From: JAJECS01 sp965198185
GTDB taxonomy: Bacteria > Chloroflexota > UBA11872
DNA: 64,000 nt
Reading direction: 5' to 3'
Assembly: GCA_965198185.1 (NCBI GenBank)
Contig: CBDAOU010000001.1
Location: 496,001-560,000, forward strand
Below are positions 28,266-36,637 of this stretch, piece by piece. The stretch's first letter is position 1; the number at the start of each line of letters is the position of its first letter. Below the pieces are notes generated by a model. The model was not told where the DNA came from. It did not search any database and saw only the letters and a list, made by a program, of their open reading frames with translations. A program made the translations under genes and the position numbers.

Positions 28266-31200
28266 GTGGCTGACCTCGACAGCGTGCTGGTGATCGGCTC
28301 GGGGCCGATCGTGATCGGGCAGGCGGCGGAATTCGACTACGCCGGCACGCAAGCCTGCAAGGCGCTGCGTGAAGAGGGCGTGCGCTCGATTCTGGTCAAC
28401 TCCAATCCCGCCACGATCATGACGGACGAGGGCATCGCCGATCGGGTGTATATCGAGCCGCTCACCCGCGACGTGCTGGCGCGCGTCATCGAGCGGGAGC
28501 GGCCGCAGGGGCTGCTGGCGTCCATGGGCGGACAAACCGGCCTCAACATGGCCGTGGAGCTTGCCGAGGCCGGCATTTTGGAGGCTGGGGGCGTGCGGAT
28601 CCTGGGCACCCCGCTCGAGGGAATTCAGGACGCGGAAGACCGGGAGCGATTTCGCACGTTGATGCAGCGCATCGGCGAACCCGTGCCCGACAGCCGCACG
28701 GTGACTTCGCTGCCTGAAGCCTGGGATTTTGCGCGTTCGTGCGGCTTTCCGCTCGTGGTGCGCCCGGCCTACACGCTGGGTGGCACGGGGGGCGGATTCG
28801 CGCGGCATGAGGACGAGTTCGAGGCGGTGGTGAACGCCGGGCTGCAGGCGAGCCCGATCGGGCAAGTCCTCGTGGAGCGCTCGCTGGCCGGCTGGAAGGA
28901 GATCGAGTACGAGGTGATGCGCGACGGCGCGAACAACTGCATCACCGTGTGCAACATGGAGAACTTTGACCCGATGGGCGTGCACACGGGCGACTCGATT
29001 GTGTTCGCGCCCAGCCAAACCCTCAGCGACAAGGAGTACCAGATGCTCCGGTCGGCGGCGCTGCGCATCATTCGCGCGCTGCGAGTCGAGGGCGGGTGCA
29101 ACGTGCAGTTTGCGTTGGACCCAGCGTCCTTCGCGTATGCGGTGATCGAGGTGAACCCGCGTGTGAGCCGGTCGTCGGCGCTGGCCTCCAAGGCAACGGG
29201 TTACCCGATTGCGCGCATCGCCGCCAAGATCGCCCTGGGCCGCCGGCTCGATGAGCTGCCCAACCCCATCACCCAACGGACCTGCGCCGCGTTCGAGCCC
29301 GCGCTTGACTACGTGGTGACGAAGATTCCGCGCTGGCCGTTCGACAAGTTCGCGCACGCCGATCGTCGTCTAGGCACCCAGATGAAGGCGACGGGCGAGG
29401 TGATGGCGATCGAGCGGACGATCGAGGCCTGTCTCAACAAGGCCGTTCGCAGCCTAGAGATCGGCGGCCGCACGTTGCTGTGGGAGGACCCGGCGTGGGC
29501 CACCGACGTCCAGGCCATCTGGTGGCGCATCGACCACGCGCACGACGAGCGGCTGTGGGCCATCATGGCGGCTTTGCGGCGCGGCGCGGAACCGGAAGAG
29601 ATCGCGCGGCGCTCGCGCATTGACATTTTCTTCATCGAGAAGCTCGCCGGCATCTACGCGATGGAGCAACGCTTGCTCGACGAGCCGCTGACCGCCGATC
29701 TGCTGTGGGACGCCAAGCGGATGGGCTTCTCCGACGAGATGATCGCGGCGCTGGCCGACGACTTGCCGCAGCGGGTGCGGGAGCGGCGCGAGGCCTACGG
29801 GATCACCCCGGTCTACAAAATGGTGGATACGTGCGCGGCCGAGTTCGATGCCGTCACGCCGTACTACTGGAGCACCTACGAGCACGAGAACGAGGCGCAG
29901 CCGGGGGCCGACTCGCCGGCGGTAGTGATCGGCAGCGGACCGATTCGCATCGGTCAGGGCATCGAGTTCGACTACTGCTCCGTCCACGCAGCGTGGGCCT
30001 TGCAGGCGGCGGGACGCGCCAGCGTGATGATCAACTCGAACCCGGAGACCGTGAGCACCGACTTCGACTCGTCAACGCGGCTGTATTTCGAGGCGCTGGA
30101 CGTCGAAAGCGTGGCCGACGTCCTCGCGAACGAGGGGCGGCACGCCGGGATGCCTCCCGCCATTGCGCAGTTTGGCGGCCAGACGGCGATCAACCTGGCC
30201 GAGCCGCTCTACTCACTGGGCCACGAGATCGCGGGCGGCGGCCCGGGAAGCATCGACGAGGCGGAGGATCGGGCCAAGTTCGACCGGTTTCTCGAGCGGC
30301 TTGGGCTGCTGCGCCCGCCTGGGGCCACGGTGACCCGCATGCAGGATGCCGTGACCGTGGCGGAGCAGCTGGAATACCCCGTGCTCGTACGCCCGTCATA
30401 CGTCTTGGGCGGACGGGCGATGGAGATCGTGGACGACCGGCAGGAGCTCGAGCGCTATGTCCGCGAGGTCACACAGCCTTCGCCCGAGCGCCCCGTGCTG
30501 ATCGACAAATATCTCGAAGGTCGTGAGCTGGAAGTCGACGCGATCTGCGACGGCACGCACACACTGATTCCCGGAATCATGGAGCACATCGAGCGGGCCG
30601 GGGTCCACTCCGGCGACAGCTTTGCGGTGTACCCGCCGGTCACGGCGTCAGAGGCGACGCAGCAGGCAATTCTGGAGGCCACGCAGCAGATTTGCGCGGG
30701 TCTGGGCGCGCGCGGGCTCGTGAACGTGCAGTACGTGGAGTACGACGGCGACGTCTACGTGCTGGAAGTCAACCCGCGTTCCAGCCGCACAGTGCCGTTC
30801 TTGAGCAAGGCGACCGGTATTCCCATGGTGCGCTTGGCGATGCAGACGCTATTCGGAACGTCGCTGGCCGAGCTGGGCTGGGCGCCGGGCCTGGCGCCGG
30901 TTCCCCCCTTGGTCGCGGTCAAGGCGCCCGTATTCTCGATGGCCAAGCTTTCGGGTGTGGACACGTATCTGGGGCCGGAGATGAAGAGCACCGGCGAAGT
31001 GATGGGCGTCGATCGCGCGTTTCCGCCGGCCCTGCTCAAAGCAATGATCGCGGCCGGCAACGCCCTGCCGCCCGAGGGCGACGTGCTGCTTTCGATCGCC
31101 GACCGCGACAAGCCCGCGGCGGAAGACATCATTCGACGCTTGGATGCGCTGGGATATGGGCTCGCCGCCACGGAAGGCACGGCACGCTTCATTCGTGACC

Positions 31201-31487
31201 TTGGGTTCCGCGCTCGAACGGTGGCCAAAATGCGGGCCGGCACGCCAAACGTGGAGCAGTTCATTCGCTCGGGCAGCAGCGTGCTGGTCGTGAATACGCT
31301 TACGGGCCGCCGCCAGGCGCTGCAAGACGGCCATTACCTGCGGCGCGCGGCGGCGGAGACGCGCACGCCCTGCCTCACGACGCTGGAGACGGTGCGCACG
31401 CTGCTGGACGCGCTGGGCACGACGCGCGGCGCCTACGACGTGCGCACGATCGACGAATACCGCGGCGCATCGCCCGCGTCCGCGTGA
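28266..31487 (+). CDS. carB: Carbamoyl-phosphate synthase large chain
   Basis: Makes carbamoyl phosphate from bicarbonate, ammonia and two ATP. 1073 residues, the same length as the E. coli protein. Two ATP-grasp halves are visible: IGSGPIVIGQAAEFDYAGTQ at the start, and its internal repeat IGSGPIRIGQGIEFDYCSVH near residue 560. The C-terminal MGS-like allosteric domain (about residue 940 on, LSIADRDKPAAEDIIRRLD) is kept, so UMP-type regulation is possible. GTG start at 28266 with GGAG nine bases upstream. The stop overlaps pyrK by 4 bases. Confidence 0.97.
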   Translation: MADLDSVLVIGSGPIVIGQAAEFDYAGTQACKALREEGVRSILVNSNPATIMTDEGIADRVYIEPLTRDVLARVIERERPQGLLASMGGQTGLNMAVELAEAGILEAGGVRILGTPLEGIQDAEDRERFRTLMQRIGEPVPDSRTVTSLPEAWDFARSCGFPLVVRPAYTLGGTGGGFARHEDEFEAVVNAGLQASPIGQVLVERSLAGWKEIEYEVMRDGANNCITVCNMENFDPMGVHTGDSIVFAPSQTLSDKEYQMLRSAALRIIRALRVEGGCNVQFALDPASFAYAVIEVNPRVSRSSALASKATGYPIARIAAKIALGRRLDELPNPITQRTCAAFEPALDYVVTKIPRWPFDKFAHADRRLGTQMKATGEVMAIERTIEACLNKAVRSLEIGGRTLLWEDPAWATDVQAIWWRIDHAHDERLWAIMAALRRGAEPEEIARRSRIDIFFIEKLAGIYAMEQRLLDEPLTADLLWDAKRMGFSDEMIAALADDLPQRVRERREAYGITPVYKMVDTCAAEFDAVTPYYWSTYEHENEAQPGADSPAVVIGSGPIRIGQGIEFDYCSVHAAWALQAAGRASVMINSNPETVSTDFDSSTRLYFEALDVESVADVLANEGRHAGMPPAIAQFGGQTAINLAEPLYSLGHEIAGGGPGSIDEAEDRAKFDRFLERLGLLRPPGATVTRMQDAVTVAEQLEYPVLVRPSYVLGGRAMEIVDDRQELERYVREVTQPSPERPVLIDKYLEGRELEVDAICDGTHTLIPGIMEHIERAGVHSGDSFAVYPPVTASEATQQAILEATQQICAGLGARGLVNVQYVEYDGDVYVLEVNPRSSRTVPFLSKATGIPMVRLAMQTLFGTSLAELGWAPGLAPVPPLVAVKAPVFSMAKLSGVDTYLGPEMKSTGEVMGVDRAFPPALLKAMIAAGNALPPEGDVLLSIADRDKPAAEDIIRRLDALGYGLAATEGTARFIRDLGFRARTVAKMRAGTPNVEQFIRSGSSVLVVNTLTGRRQALQDGHYLRRAAAETRTPCLTTLETVRTLLDALGTTRGAYDVRTIDEYRGASPASA

Positions 31488-32287
31488 AAGCCCTGCAGGA
31501 GACCGCGCGAGTCATCCGCAACGAGCGGATCACCGAGCGTCTGTGGTGGTGCAGTTACGAGTCGCCGGGCATCGCGGCGACGGCGCGCGCCGGACAGTTT
31601 GCCCACGCGCTGTGCGGCGACCCTGGGAGCTACGACCCGATGCTGCGGCGCCCGCTGAGCTTCAGCCGCGTGGAGCCCGAGCAGGGTCGCATGGCGTTTC
31701 TGATCGACGTCGTGGGTCGCGGCACCGACTGGCTCGTGCGGCAGGACCCGGGAACGGAGATCGACTTGCTCGGCCCGCTGGGCACCTGGTTCGAGTGGCA
31801 GCCAGATGCCAAGCGGGCGCTATTCGTCGGCGGGGGAATCGGCCTAGCGCCGTTGCTGGTGATGGCCGACGGCGCCGCGGCCGACGGCGTCGAGTCCACC
31901 GTTCTGTGCGGTGCGCGGGATGCGGCGGGCCTAACCCCCAGGGGCTGGATCCCCGAGTCGGCGACCTATCTCACCGCGACCGACGACGGCTCGGAGGGCC
32001 ACGCCGGCGTGATTACCGACCTGGTCCCCGACTGGTGGGACTGGTCGCAGCAAGTGTATGTGTGCGGACCCACACCAATGCTCGAAGCAATGTCGCATCT
32101 CAGCGCCAGCCTGGGAGAACGTCGGGGCAAACGACCCGTCTTCGCATCACTTGAGGCGCGCATGGGCTGCGCCATGGGCGTGTGCTATTCGTGCGTGGTC
32201 CGAACAACACATGGTGTGAAGCGCGTGTGCCGGGATGGACCAGTCTTTCGTCAAGACACACTCTCGTGGGAATGGATCCACGACTAG
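31484..32287 (+). CDS. pyrK: Dihydroorotate dehydrogenase electron-transfer subunit
   Basis: Iron-sulfur flavoprotein that lets class 1B dihydroorotate dehydrogenase (PyrD) reduce NAD. 267 residues. FAD-binding block around MLRRPLSFSRVE, NAD-binding FVGGGIGLAPLLVM, then the 2Fe-2S ligands C229, C234, C237 and C249 (MGCAMGVCYSC ... RVC). GTG start at 31484 overlaps carB by 4 bases. Last gene of the operon; no pyrD follows, so the catalytic subunit must be elsewhere if it exists. Confidence 0.94.
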   Translation: MKALQETARVIRNERITERLWWCSYESPGIAATARAGQFAHALCGDPGSYDPMLRRPLSFSRVEPEQGRMAFLIDVVGRGTDWLVRQDPGTEIDLLGPLGTWFEWQPDAKRALFVGGGIGLAPLLVMADGAAADGVESTVLCGARDAAGLTPRGWIPESATYLTATDDGSEGHAGVITDLVPDWWDWSQQVYVCGPTPMLEAMSHLSASLGERRGKRPVFASLEARMGCAMGVCYSCVVRTTHGVKRVCRDGPVFRQDTLSWEWIHD

Positions 32288-32487
32288 ATCACCCCGCAGC
32301 ACTTCGCTTTGCCAATCGCCCGATCACAGCAAGCTAATGTGCGCGGGATTCACGACGATCTGTCTGCTACTACCGCGATTACGTCTCGGATAGATTCGAC
32401 TCTGAACCGGAATCTTGCGTTAGATGAGAAATATGTGCCATGATTGTCACGTCCAACGTGGATTGTTCTGTAGGAGTGGAGAATCGA
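32288..32487. other. Lower-G+C spacer after the pyr operon
   Basis: About 200 bases with visibly more A+T than the flanks. No terminator with a T-run and no confident promoter were found, although TTGCGT and AATATG around 32413-32435 could be a weak pair for the next gene. Confidence 0.5.
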
Positions 32488-32748
32488 ATGAAGCTCAAAG
32501 AGGTGGTATCTTCCGGCGACTGGCAGCAGCGGCCACAGCGCTCACGGCGCATCAGCCCTGAGATTCGCGAGATCGTCGACCGTCTGGATAAGACGGCGCG
32601 TGGCGAGTGGGTAGTCATCGGCCTTACGGAGCAAGAGAAGAAGCGCCAGCCCACGATTCGCGGCCGGATCCTGTCGGCTGCCGCACAGTCGGGCTTCAAG
32701 GTGAAGTTTGAAATGCGGGCGGGCGACCTAGGCGTTCAAAAGGCCTAA
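32488..32748 (+). CDS. Small unknown basic protein
   Basis: 86 residues from the ATG at 32488, which has GGAG six bases upstream; an earlier in-frame ATG at 32440 would add non-conserved-looking sequence. The protein is charged and lysine/arginine-rich (RRISPEIREIVDRL, TEQEKKRQPTIRGRIL, FKVKFEMRAGDL), with a predicted helix-strand pattern and no membrane segment or Cys. A nucleic-acid or protein partner is possible, but no family was recognised. It stands alone between the pyr operon and the oppositely oriented oxidoreductase pair. Confidence 0.7.
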   Translation: MKLKEVVSSGDWQQRPQRSRRISPEIREIVDRLDKTARGEWVVIGLTEQEKKRQPTIRGRILSAAAQSGFKVKFEMRAGDLGVQKA

Positions 32749-32778
32749 GCCAAAGTCGGTGGCCATTGGCCGCCGCAG

Positions 32779-33237
32779 CTAGACGCGGCGCCAGGTCCGG
32801 TTGCGTTTGCGCACACCATCGAGCAGCTCGGCGTCGAATGGTCGAGCTTGCGTGAATCCCTCTGGCTGTGGATTCACGGGTGTGAAGCCTATGGCACGAC
32901 GCACCTTGGGACTCGTGTAGTAGACGTTGTAGGTCTGCGTGACCAAGGTAGTAAAGGCGTCAGGTTGGGATATCTCAACCGCTCGCAAGACTTCGGGCCG
33001 GGCCGCAGGCTCAAGTGCAAGAAACCCGCATGAACCGGCGGCGATATCGATGGCCTGCAACGCGTCACGGACGGGCCGGCGGATCTCCGGGTTATCGGCT
33101 AGAACGGCGTCGAGGCGGTGGGCGCCGCCGAACTCGCCGGCTCCGGGCTGCTCGCCATCGGGCGGAATGATCACGTCGAGCACCGCTGCCGCGAGCCGCA
33201 ACTGGTCGGCGGTGAGGAACCGCGGCTCGGCGCTCAT
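32779..33237 (-). CDS. Gluconate 2-dehydrogenase subunit 3-like protein
   Basis: 152 residues. ADQLRLAAAVLDVIIPPDGEQPG at the start and the tail pattern VYYTSPKVRRAIGFTPVNPQ are typical of the small subunit (gluconate 2-dehydrogenase subunit 3 family) that accompanies membrane-bound GMC dehydrogenases. No twin-arginine or other signal peptide is visible in this copy, unlike many relatives. The ATG at 33237 overlaps the oxidoreductase stop by 4 bases, so the two are made together. Confidence 0.85.
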   Translation of the reverse strand: MSAEPRFLTADQLRLAAAVLDVIIPPDGEQPGAGEFGGAHRLDAVLADNPEIRRPVRDALQAIDIAAGSCGFLALEPAARPEVLRAVEISQPDAFTTLVTQTYNVYYTSPKVRRAIGFTPVNPQPEGFTQARPFDAELLDGVRKRNRTWRRV

Positions 33238-34880
33238 ATCGCGATCTCGCGGTGATGGGCGCCGATCCATCTCGCCGTGCGCAAGGCCAAGGCCTGAATG
33301 GTGCTGGTGGGGTTGACCGGCGCTCCGGTGACGAAGAGGCTGGCATCGACCACGAATAGATTCGGCACGTCGTGGGCGCGGCCCCAGCGGTCTACCACCG
33401 AGGTTTCCGGATCGTCGCCCATGCGAGCCGTTCCCATGAGGTGCCAGCCCGACTCGCGCACACCGGGCAATTCCCGGACCTCATGCGCGCCGCAGGTTTC
33501 GAGGATTTCACGCGCCCGCCCAACGACGAAGTCGATCGCGCGCTGCGTGTTTTCGCCGATCGTGTAGCTGATCTTCGGCGCCGGGATGCCATGGCTGTCG
33601 GTGAGGGATTCGTCAAGCGTGACCCGGTTGTGAAGCTCCGGCAGGTCTTCGGTCATGGCGGTGATCGACAGCGTGCGACCGAGCCGCTTGCGCATCACGC
33701 GATGGTGATCGGCGCCCCAAGGCACGCGGTGCGCCGTGAACCCTCCGAGCGCTGTCGTGAGCGGGCCAAAGTCGTGATGCAACTGCATCTGACATCCACG
33801 AACGAAGCCTCGCGACGGATCGGATTCATAGAATTCCTGACAGTGGAGGAGCACGCCGAGCGGACCCTGGTAGCCCTCGAGATGCTCCTCGAACTCGCCG
33901 CTAACAAATCCAATCGGATGAAACATGAGGTTGCGGCCAACATAGCCGCTGGCGTTGGCCAGTCCATCGGGAAATAGCGCCGAGGCGGAGCTAAGGAGGA
34001 GGCGCGGGGTGCCGACGCCGTTGCACGCCATGACCACCGCGCGCGCGGCCTGATGACGCGCCACGCCGTCCTGGTCGTAGTACACGGCGCCGGACGCGCG
34101 GCCACGGGCATCAACCGTGATCTCGCGCACACGGGCGTGCGTGACGAGGCGGGCGCCGTGCGCCAGGGCCTTGGGCCAGTAGGTGACGTGGGCGCTCGAC
34201 ATGGCGCCATTGGGGCACCCCAGGTCGCACGGGCCGCAACGGTTGCAGACGTGACGGCCCTCGCCGTACGGGGCCGTGAGCAGGGCGCCGTCGGCCGGCC
34301 ACCAATGCCAGCCGAGCTTTTCGAGCCCCTGGATGAAAACATCCGCGGCCTGATCGAGTGCCACCGGCGGAAGCGGCCGCGGGCCGCGCGGGGGATTGGC
34401 GGGATCGCCGTTGAGCCCGGCGACGCCGACGTTGAGGTCGTTCTCCTCGTAGAAGGGTTCCAAGTCCTCGTAGGCAATGGGCCAATCGTCGGCGACGCCG
34501 TCGAGTGTGCGCACGCGGAAGTCGGAGGGTCGGAATCGCGGGAAATGGCCCGCCCAGTGGATGGTGCTGCCGCCCACGGCGTTGAACATGAGCGGGGTGA
34601 TGGGCGTGTCGGCATTGTTGAGCGGATAGTCCTCGGGCCGCCCACGCACGTTGGGATCGTTGGCGAAGTCGGTTTGCCGATGCACCTCCCAGTCCGGCAG
34701 CTCGTGCGGATAGTCGGTGCGATCCAGCCATCCGCCCTGCTCGAGACAGGTGACCCCGATGCCGGCTCGGGCGAGCGACCAGGCGACGGCCGCCCCGGAC
34801 GCGCCGGCGCCGATGATGAGGACGTCAGTGGCGTCGAGGTCGTGAGACATAGCGCTGGGGTCGTGGGCGAGACTGCTCAT
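33234..34880 (-). CDS. GMC-family FAD-dependent oxidoreductase with Cys cluster
   Basis: Likely oxidises an alcohol or sugar, passing electrons to an unknown acceptor. 548 residues. FAD-binding VLIIGAGASGAAVAWSLARAG, FNAVGGSTIHWAG, and the catalytic pair in SGWHLMGTARMG (His) and GAPVNPTSTIQALA (Asn). Around residue 220 it has CNRCGPCDLGCP, spacing CxxCxxCxxxC like a ferredoxin cluster or a metal site, and similar to the large subunit of gluconate dehydrogenase-type enzymes. ATG at 34880 or 34850; neither has a ribosome site. Pairs with the small subunit downstream; no cytochrome c gene follows. Confidence 0.9.
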   Translation of the reverse strand: MSSLAHDPSAMSHDLDATDVLIIGAGASGAAVAWSLARAGIGVTCLEQGGWLDRTDYPHELPDWEVHRQTDFANDPNVRGRPEDYPLNNADTPITPLMFNAVGGSTIHWAGHFPRFRPSDFRVRTLDGVADDWPIAYEDLEPFYEENDLNVGVAGLNGDPANPPRGPRPLPPVALDQAADVFIQGLEKLGWHWWPADGALLTAPYGEGRHVCNRCGPCDLGCPNGAMSSAHVTYWPKALAHGARLVTHARVREITVDARGRASGAVYYDQDGVARHQAARAVVMACNGVGTPRLLLSSASALFPDGLANASGYVGRNLMFHPIGFVSGEFEEHLEGYQGPLGVLLHCQEFYESDPSRGFVRGCQMQLHHDFGPLTTALGGFTAHRVPWGADHHRVMRKRLGRTLSITAMTEDLPELHNRVTLDESLTDSHGIPAPKISYTIGENTQRAIDFVVGRAREILETCGAHEVRELPGVRESGWHLMGTARMGDDPETSVVDRWGRAHDVPNLFVVDASLFVTGAPVNPTSTIQALALRTARWIGAHHREIAI

Positions 34881-34992
34881 GCTAGCGCGTTGCCGAAGTC
34901 GCCCGAGGAGTCTGGATTGCGACTATCCCAGGCTGCACGCAGCCTGGGCCACCGGGCAGCCTGGGCCACCGGGTCTGGCGGCGCGGCCCCGA
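34881..34992. other. Intergenic spacer with repeat
   Basis: The short gap between the oxidoreductase start and the next minus-strand stop is largely taken up by the repeat at 34927-34973. No promoter for the oxidoreductase gene was clear. Confidence 0.5.
34927..34973. repeat. Palindromic repeat, copy 2, with a tandem duplication
   Basis: The 30 bases 34927-34956 equal the copy at 23253-23282. Here the last 17 bases (CAGCCTGGGCCACCGGG) are directly repeated at 34957-34973, so the element has grown by tandem duplication. The perfect hairpin at 34927-34948 lies between two same-strand genes and could also act as an RNA-stabilising or terminating stem. Confidence 0.8.
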
Positions 34993-35235
34993 CTACGTCG
35001 CGTCGTTGGCGTCAGATTGCGGCGTGGCCGCGCCGCGCCCGCGCCGACCTTCGATGACCTCCATCGCCAGCAGCACCGTCTCATAGGCCTCGCTGGCCCG
35101 ACGGCCGTCGTCATCGCTGAACTGCGGCGGAAGGCGTTCGAAATCGCCCGCCGCCATCTGTTCGACTTTGCGCTGGAGCCAGGCCCGCAGTCGTTCCCAG
35201 CGGTCGGCGGTGTGCGGGTCGGCGTTTGGCTCCAC
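34993..35235 (-). CDS. Small hypothetical protein downstream of cca
   Basis: 80 residues from the GTG at 35235, four bases after the stop of the tRNA nucleotidyltransferase gene. The protein is amphipathic: DRWERLRAWLQRKVEQMAAG, then LPPQFSDDDGRRASEAYETV and a basic RGRG stretch. Helical content is high and no motif was recognised. Tight spacing suggests co-translation with cca. Confidence 0.6.
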   Translation of the reverse strand: MEPNADPHTADRWERLRAWLQRKVEQMAAGDFERLPPQFSDDDGRRASEAYETVLLAMEVIEGRRGRGAATPQSDANDAT

Positions 35236-35239
35236 GTGG

Positions 35240-36622
35240 CTACGCCTGGGCCGACGCGGCGGCCACGCCCGCTTCACGCTCGACCATCTCGCGCGCAATC
35301 GCGGTTGCCCCCTCCGTGTCGTCGGGGGCCAGCTCGCCGTCGAGCACCAGATTGAGCAAGTGCTGCTTGATGGGCTTGATCCACGGGCCCGGCGGACGCT
35401 GGAATAGCTCCATGAGGGCATGGCCGTCCAGGGGGCTGTCGAGGGCGGTGACGTCCTGTTCGGCCATCAAGCTGTCGCAGCGCGCCCGCAGCTCGGCGAC
35501 GCGGGCAAGCCCCGTCTCGACGCGCCGCGGTCGATAGCTGGTGATGTCGGCGCGGGAAAGGGCGATCAGGTTGTCAAGGTCCTCGCCGGCTTCGCGGATG
35601 TAGCGCCGCACGGCCCCGTCGGTCCACGATGGCTCGTAGCCGTTGGCGCGCATGTGCAGCACCACGATGTGCGAGACGCGGTCGGTCAGCCGGTTGTCAG
35701 CCCGCAGCCGCTCCAGGATGGCGCGCGCCATGCGGGCCCCCACCTCGGCGTGGCCGTAGAAATGCACGCGTCCGCGCCGGACGGATTTGGTGGCGGGCTT
35801 GCCCACGTCGTGTAGCAGGGCGCCCCAGCGCAATTCCAGCCGGTTGGGCGTCCCGGCGAGGACGCGCATCGTGTGGGCGAAGACGTCCTTGTGCTCGTGG
35901 CGCTCGTCCTGAACGGTTGACTGCATGGCGATGAGCTCGGGAATGACAAAGCCCAGCAGCCCAAGCTCCAACAAGGTGGGGATGGCGCGGTGGGGACGGT
36001 CCGAGGCCATGATGAGGTGCATCTCGGCGCCGATCCGCTCGGCGCTGATGGTTCCGAGGCCCGTGGCCTGCCGGCGCATGGCGGCGGCCGTGTCGCGATC
36101 GATGGTGAAGTCGAGCTGGGCGGCAAAGCGCACGGCGCGCAGCACGCGCAGCGGGTCTTCGCGGAAGCGATCGTCCGGCGTGCCCACGGCCCGAATCACA
36201 CCGCGGACGATGTCGCCAAGCCCGCCTAGTGGGTCGATGATATGGCCCGTGGCGATGTCCTGCGTGATGGCGTTCACGGTGAAGTCCCGGCGGGAAAGAT
36301 CGCCCTCGAGCGAGCGGCCGAAGGTCACGCTTGGCTTGCGCGAGCCGGGTTCGTAGGTTTCCGACCGATAGGTGGTGACCTCGACCGGCGTGCCGCCGAA
36401 CATGGCGCCGATCGTGCCGAAGCGCTCGCCGATGGCATAGATGTGGTCGGCGCCGGCGCGGCGCAGCAGCACCTTGATCTCGGGCGGCCGCGCGTCGGTG
36501 GTGAAGTCCAGGTCGGTGGACTCGCGCCCGAGAATGCGGTCGCGCACCGGGCCGCCGACCAGATACAAGGCGAACCCGGCCCGCTGAAATGATTGCGCGA
36601 GGCGCCCGATGGGATTATTCAC
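35240..36622 (-). CDS. cca: tRNA nucleotidyltransferase / poly(A) polymerase family (CCA-adding type)
   Basis: Adds or repairs the 3' CCA end of tRNAs, or part of it. 460 residues. Nucleotidyltransferase head LYLVGGPVRDRILGRESTDLDF with the DxD metal pair, then ERFGTIGAMFGG, DLSRRDFTVNAIT and the B/A-type EDPLRVLRAVRFAAQLDF. A C-terminal HD domain is present (ALLHDVGKP and FYGHAEVGA), as in enzymes that also act on 2',3'-cyclic ends. GTG start at 36622. Whether it adds CC, A or CCA cannot be read directly. Confidence 0.94.
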   Translation of the reverse strand: MNNPIGRLAQSFQRAGFALYLVGGPVRDRILGRESTDLDFTTDARPPEIKVLLRRAGADHIYAIGERFGTIGAMFGGTPVEVTTYRSETYEPGSRKPSVTFGRSLEGDLSRRDFTVNAITQDIATGHIIDPLGGLGDIVRGVIRAVGTPDDRFREDPLRVLRAVRFAAQLDFTIDRDTAAAMRRQATGLGTISAERIGAEMHLIMASDRPHRAIPTLLELGLLGFVIPELIAMQSTVQDERHEHKDVFAHTMRVLAGTPNRLELRWGALLHDVGKPATKSVRRGRVHFYGHAEVGARMARAILERLRADNRLTDRVSHIVVLHMRANGYEPSWTDGAVRRYIREAGEDLDNLIALSRADITSYRPRRVETGLARVAELRARCDSLMAEQDVTALDSPLDGHALMELFQRPPGPWIKPIKQHLLNLVLDGELAPDDTEGATAIAREMVEREAGVAAASAQA

Positions 36623-36637
36623 AGGTCTGGGACGATG

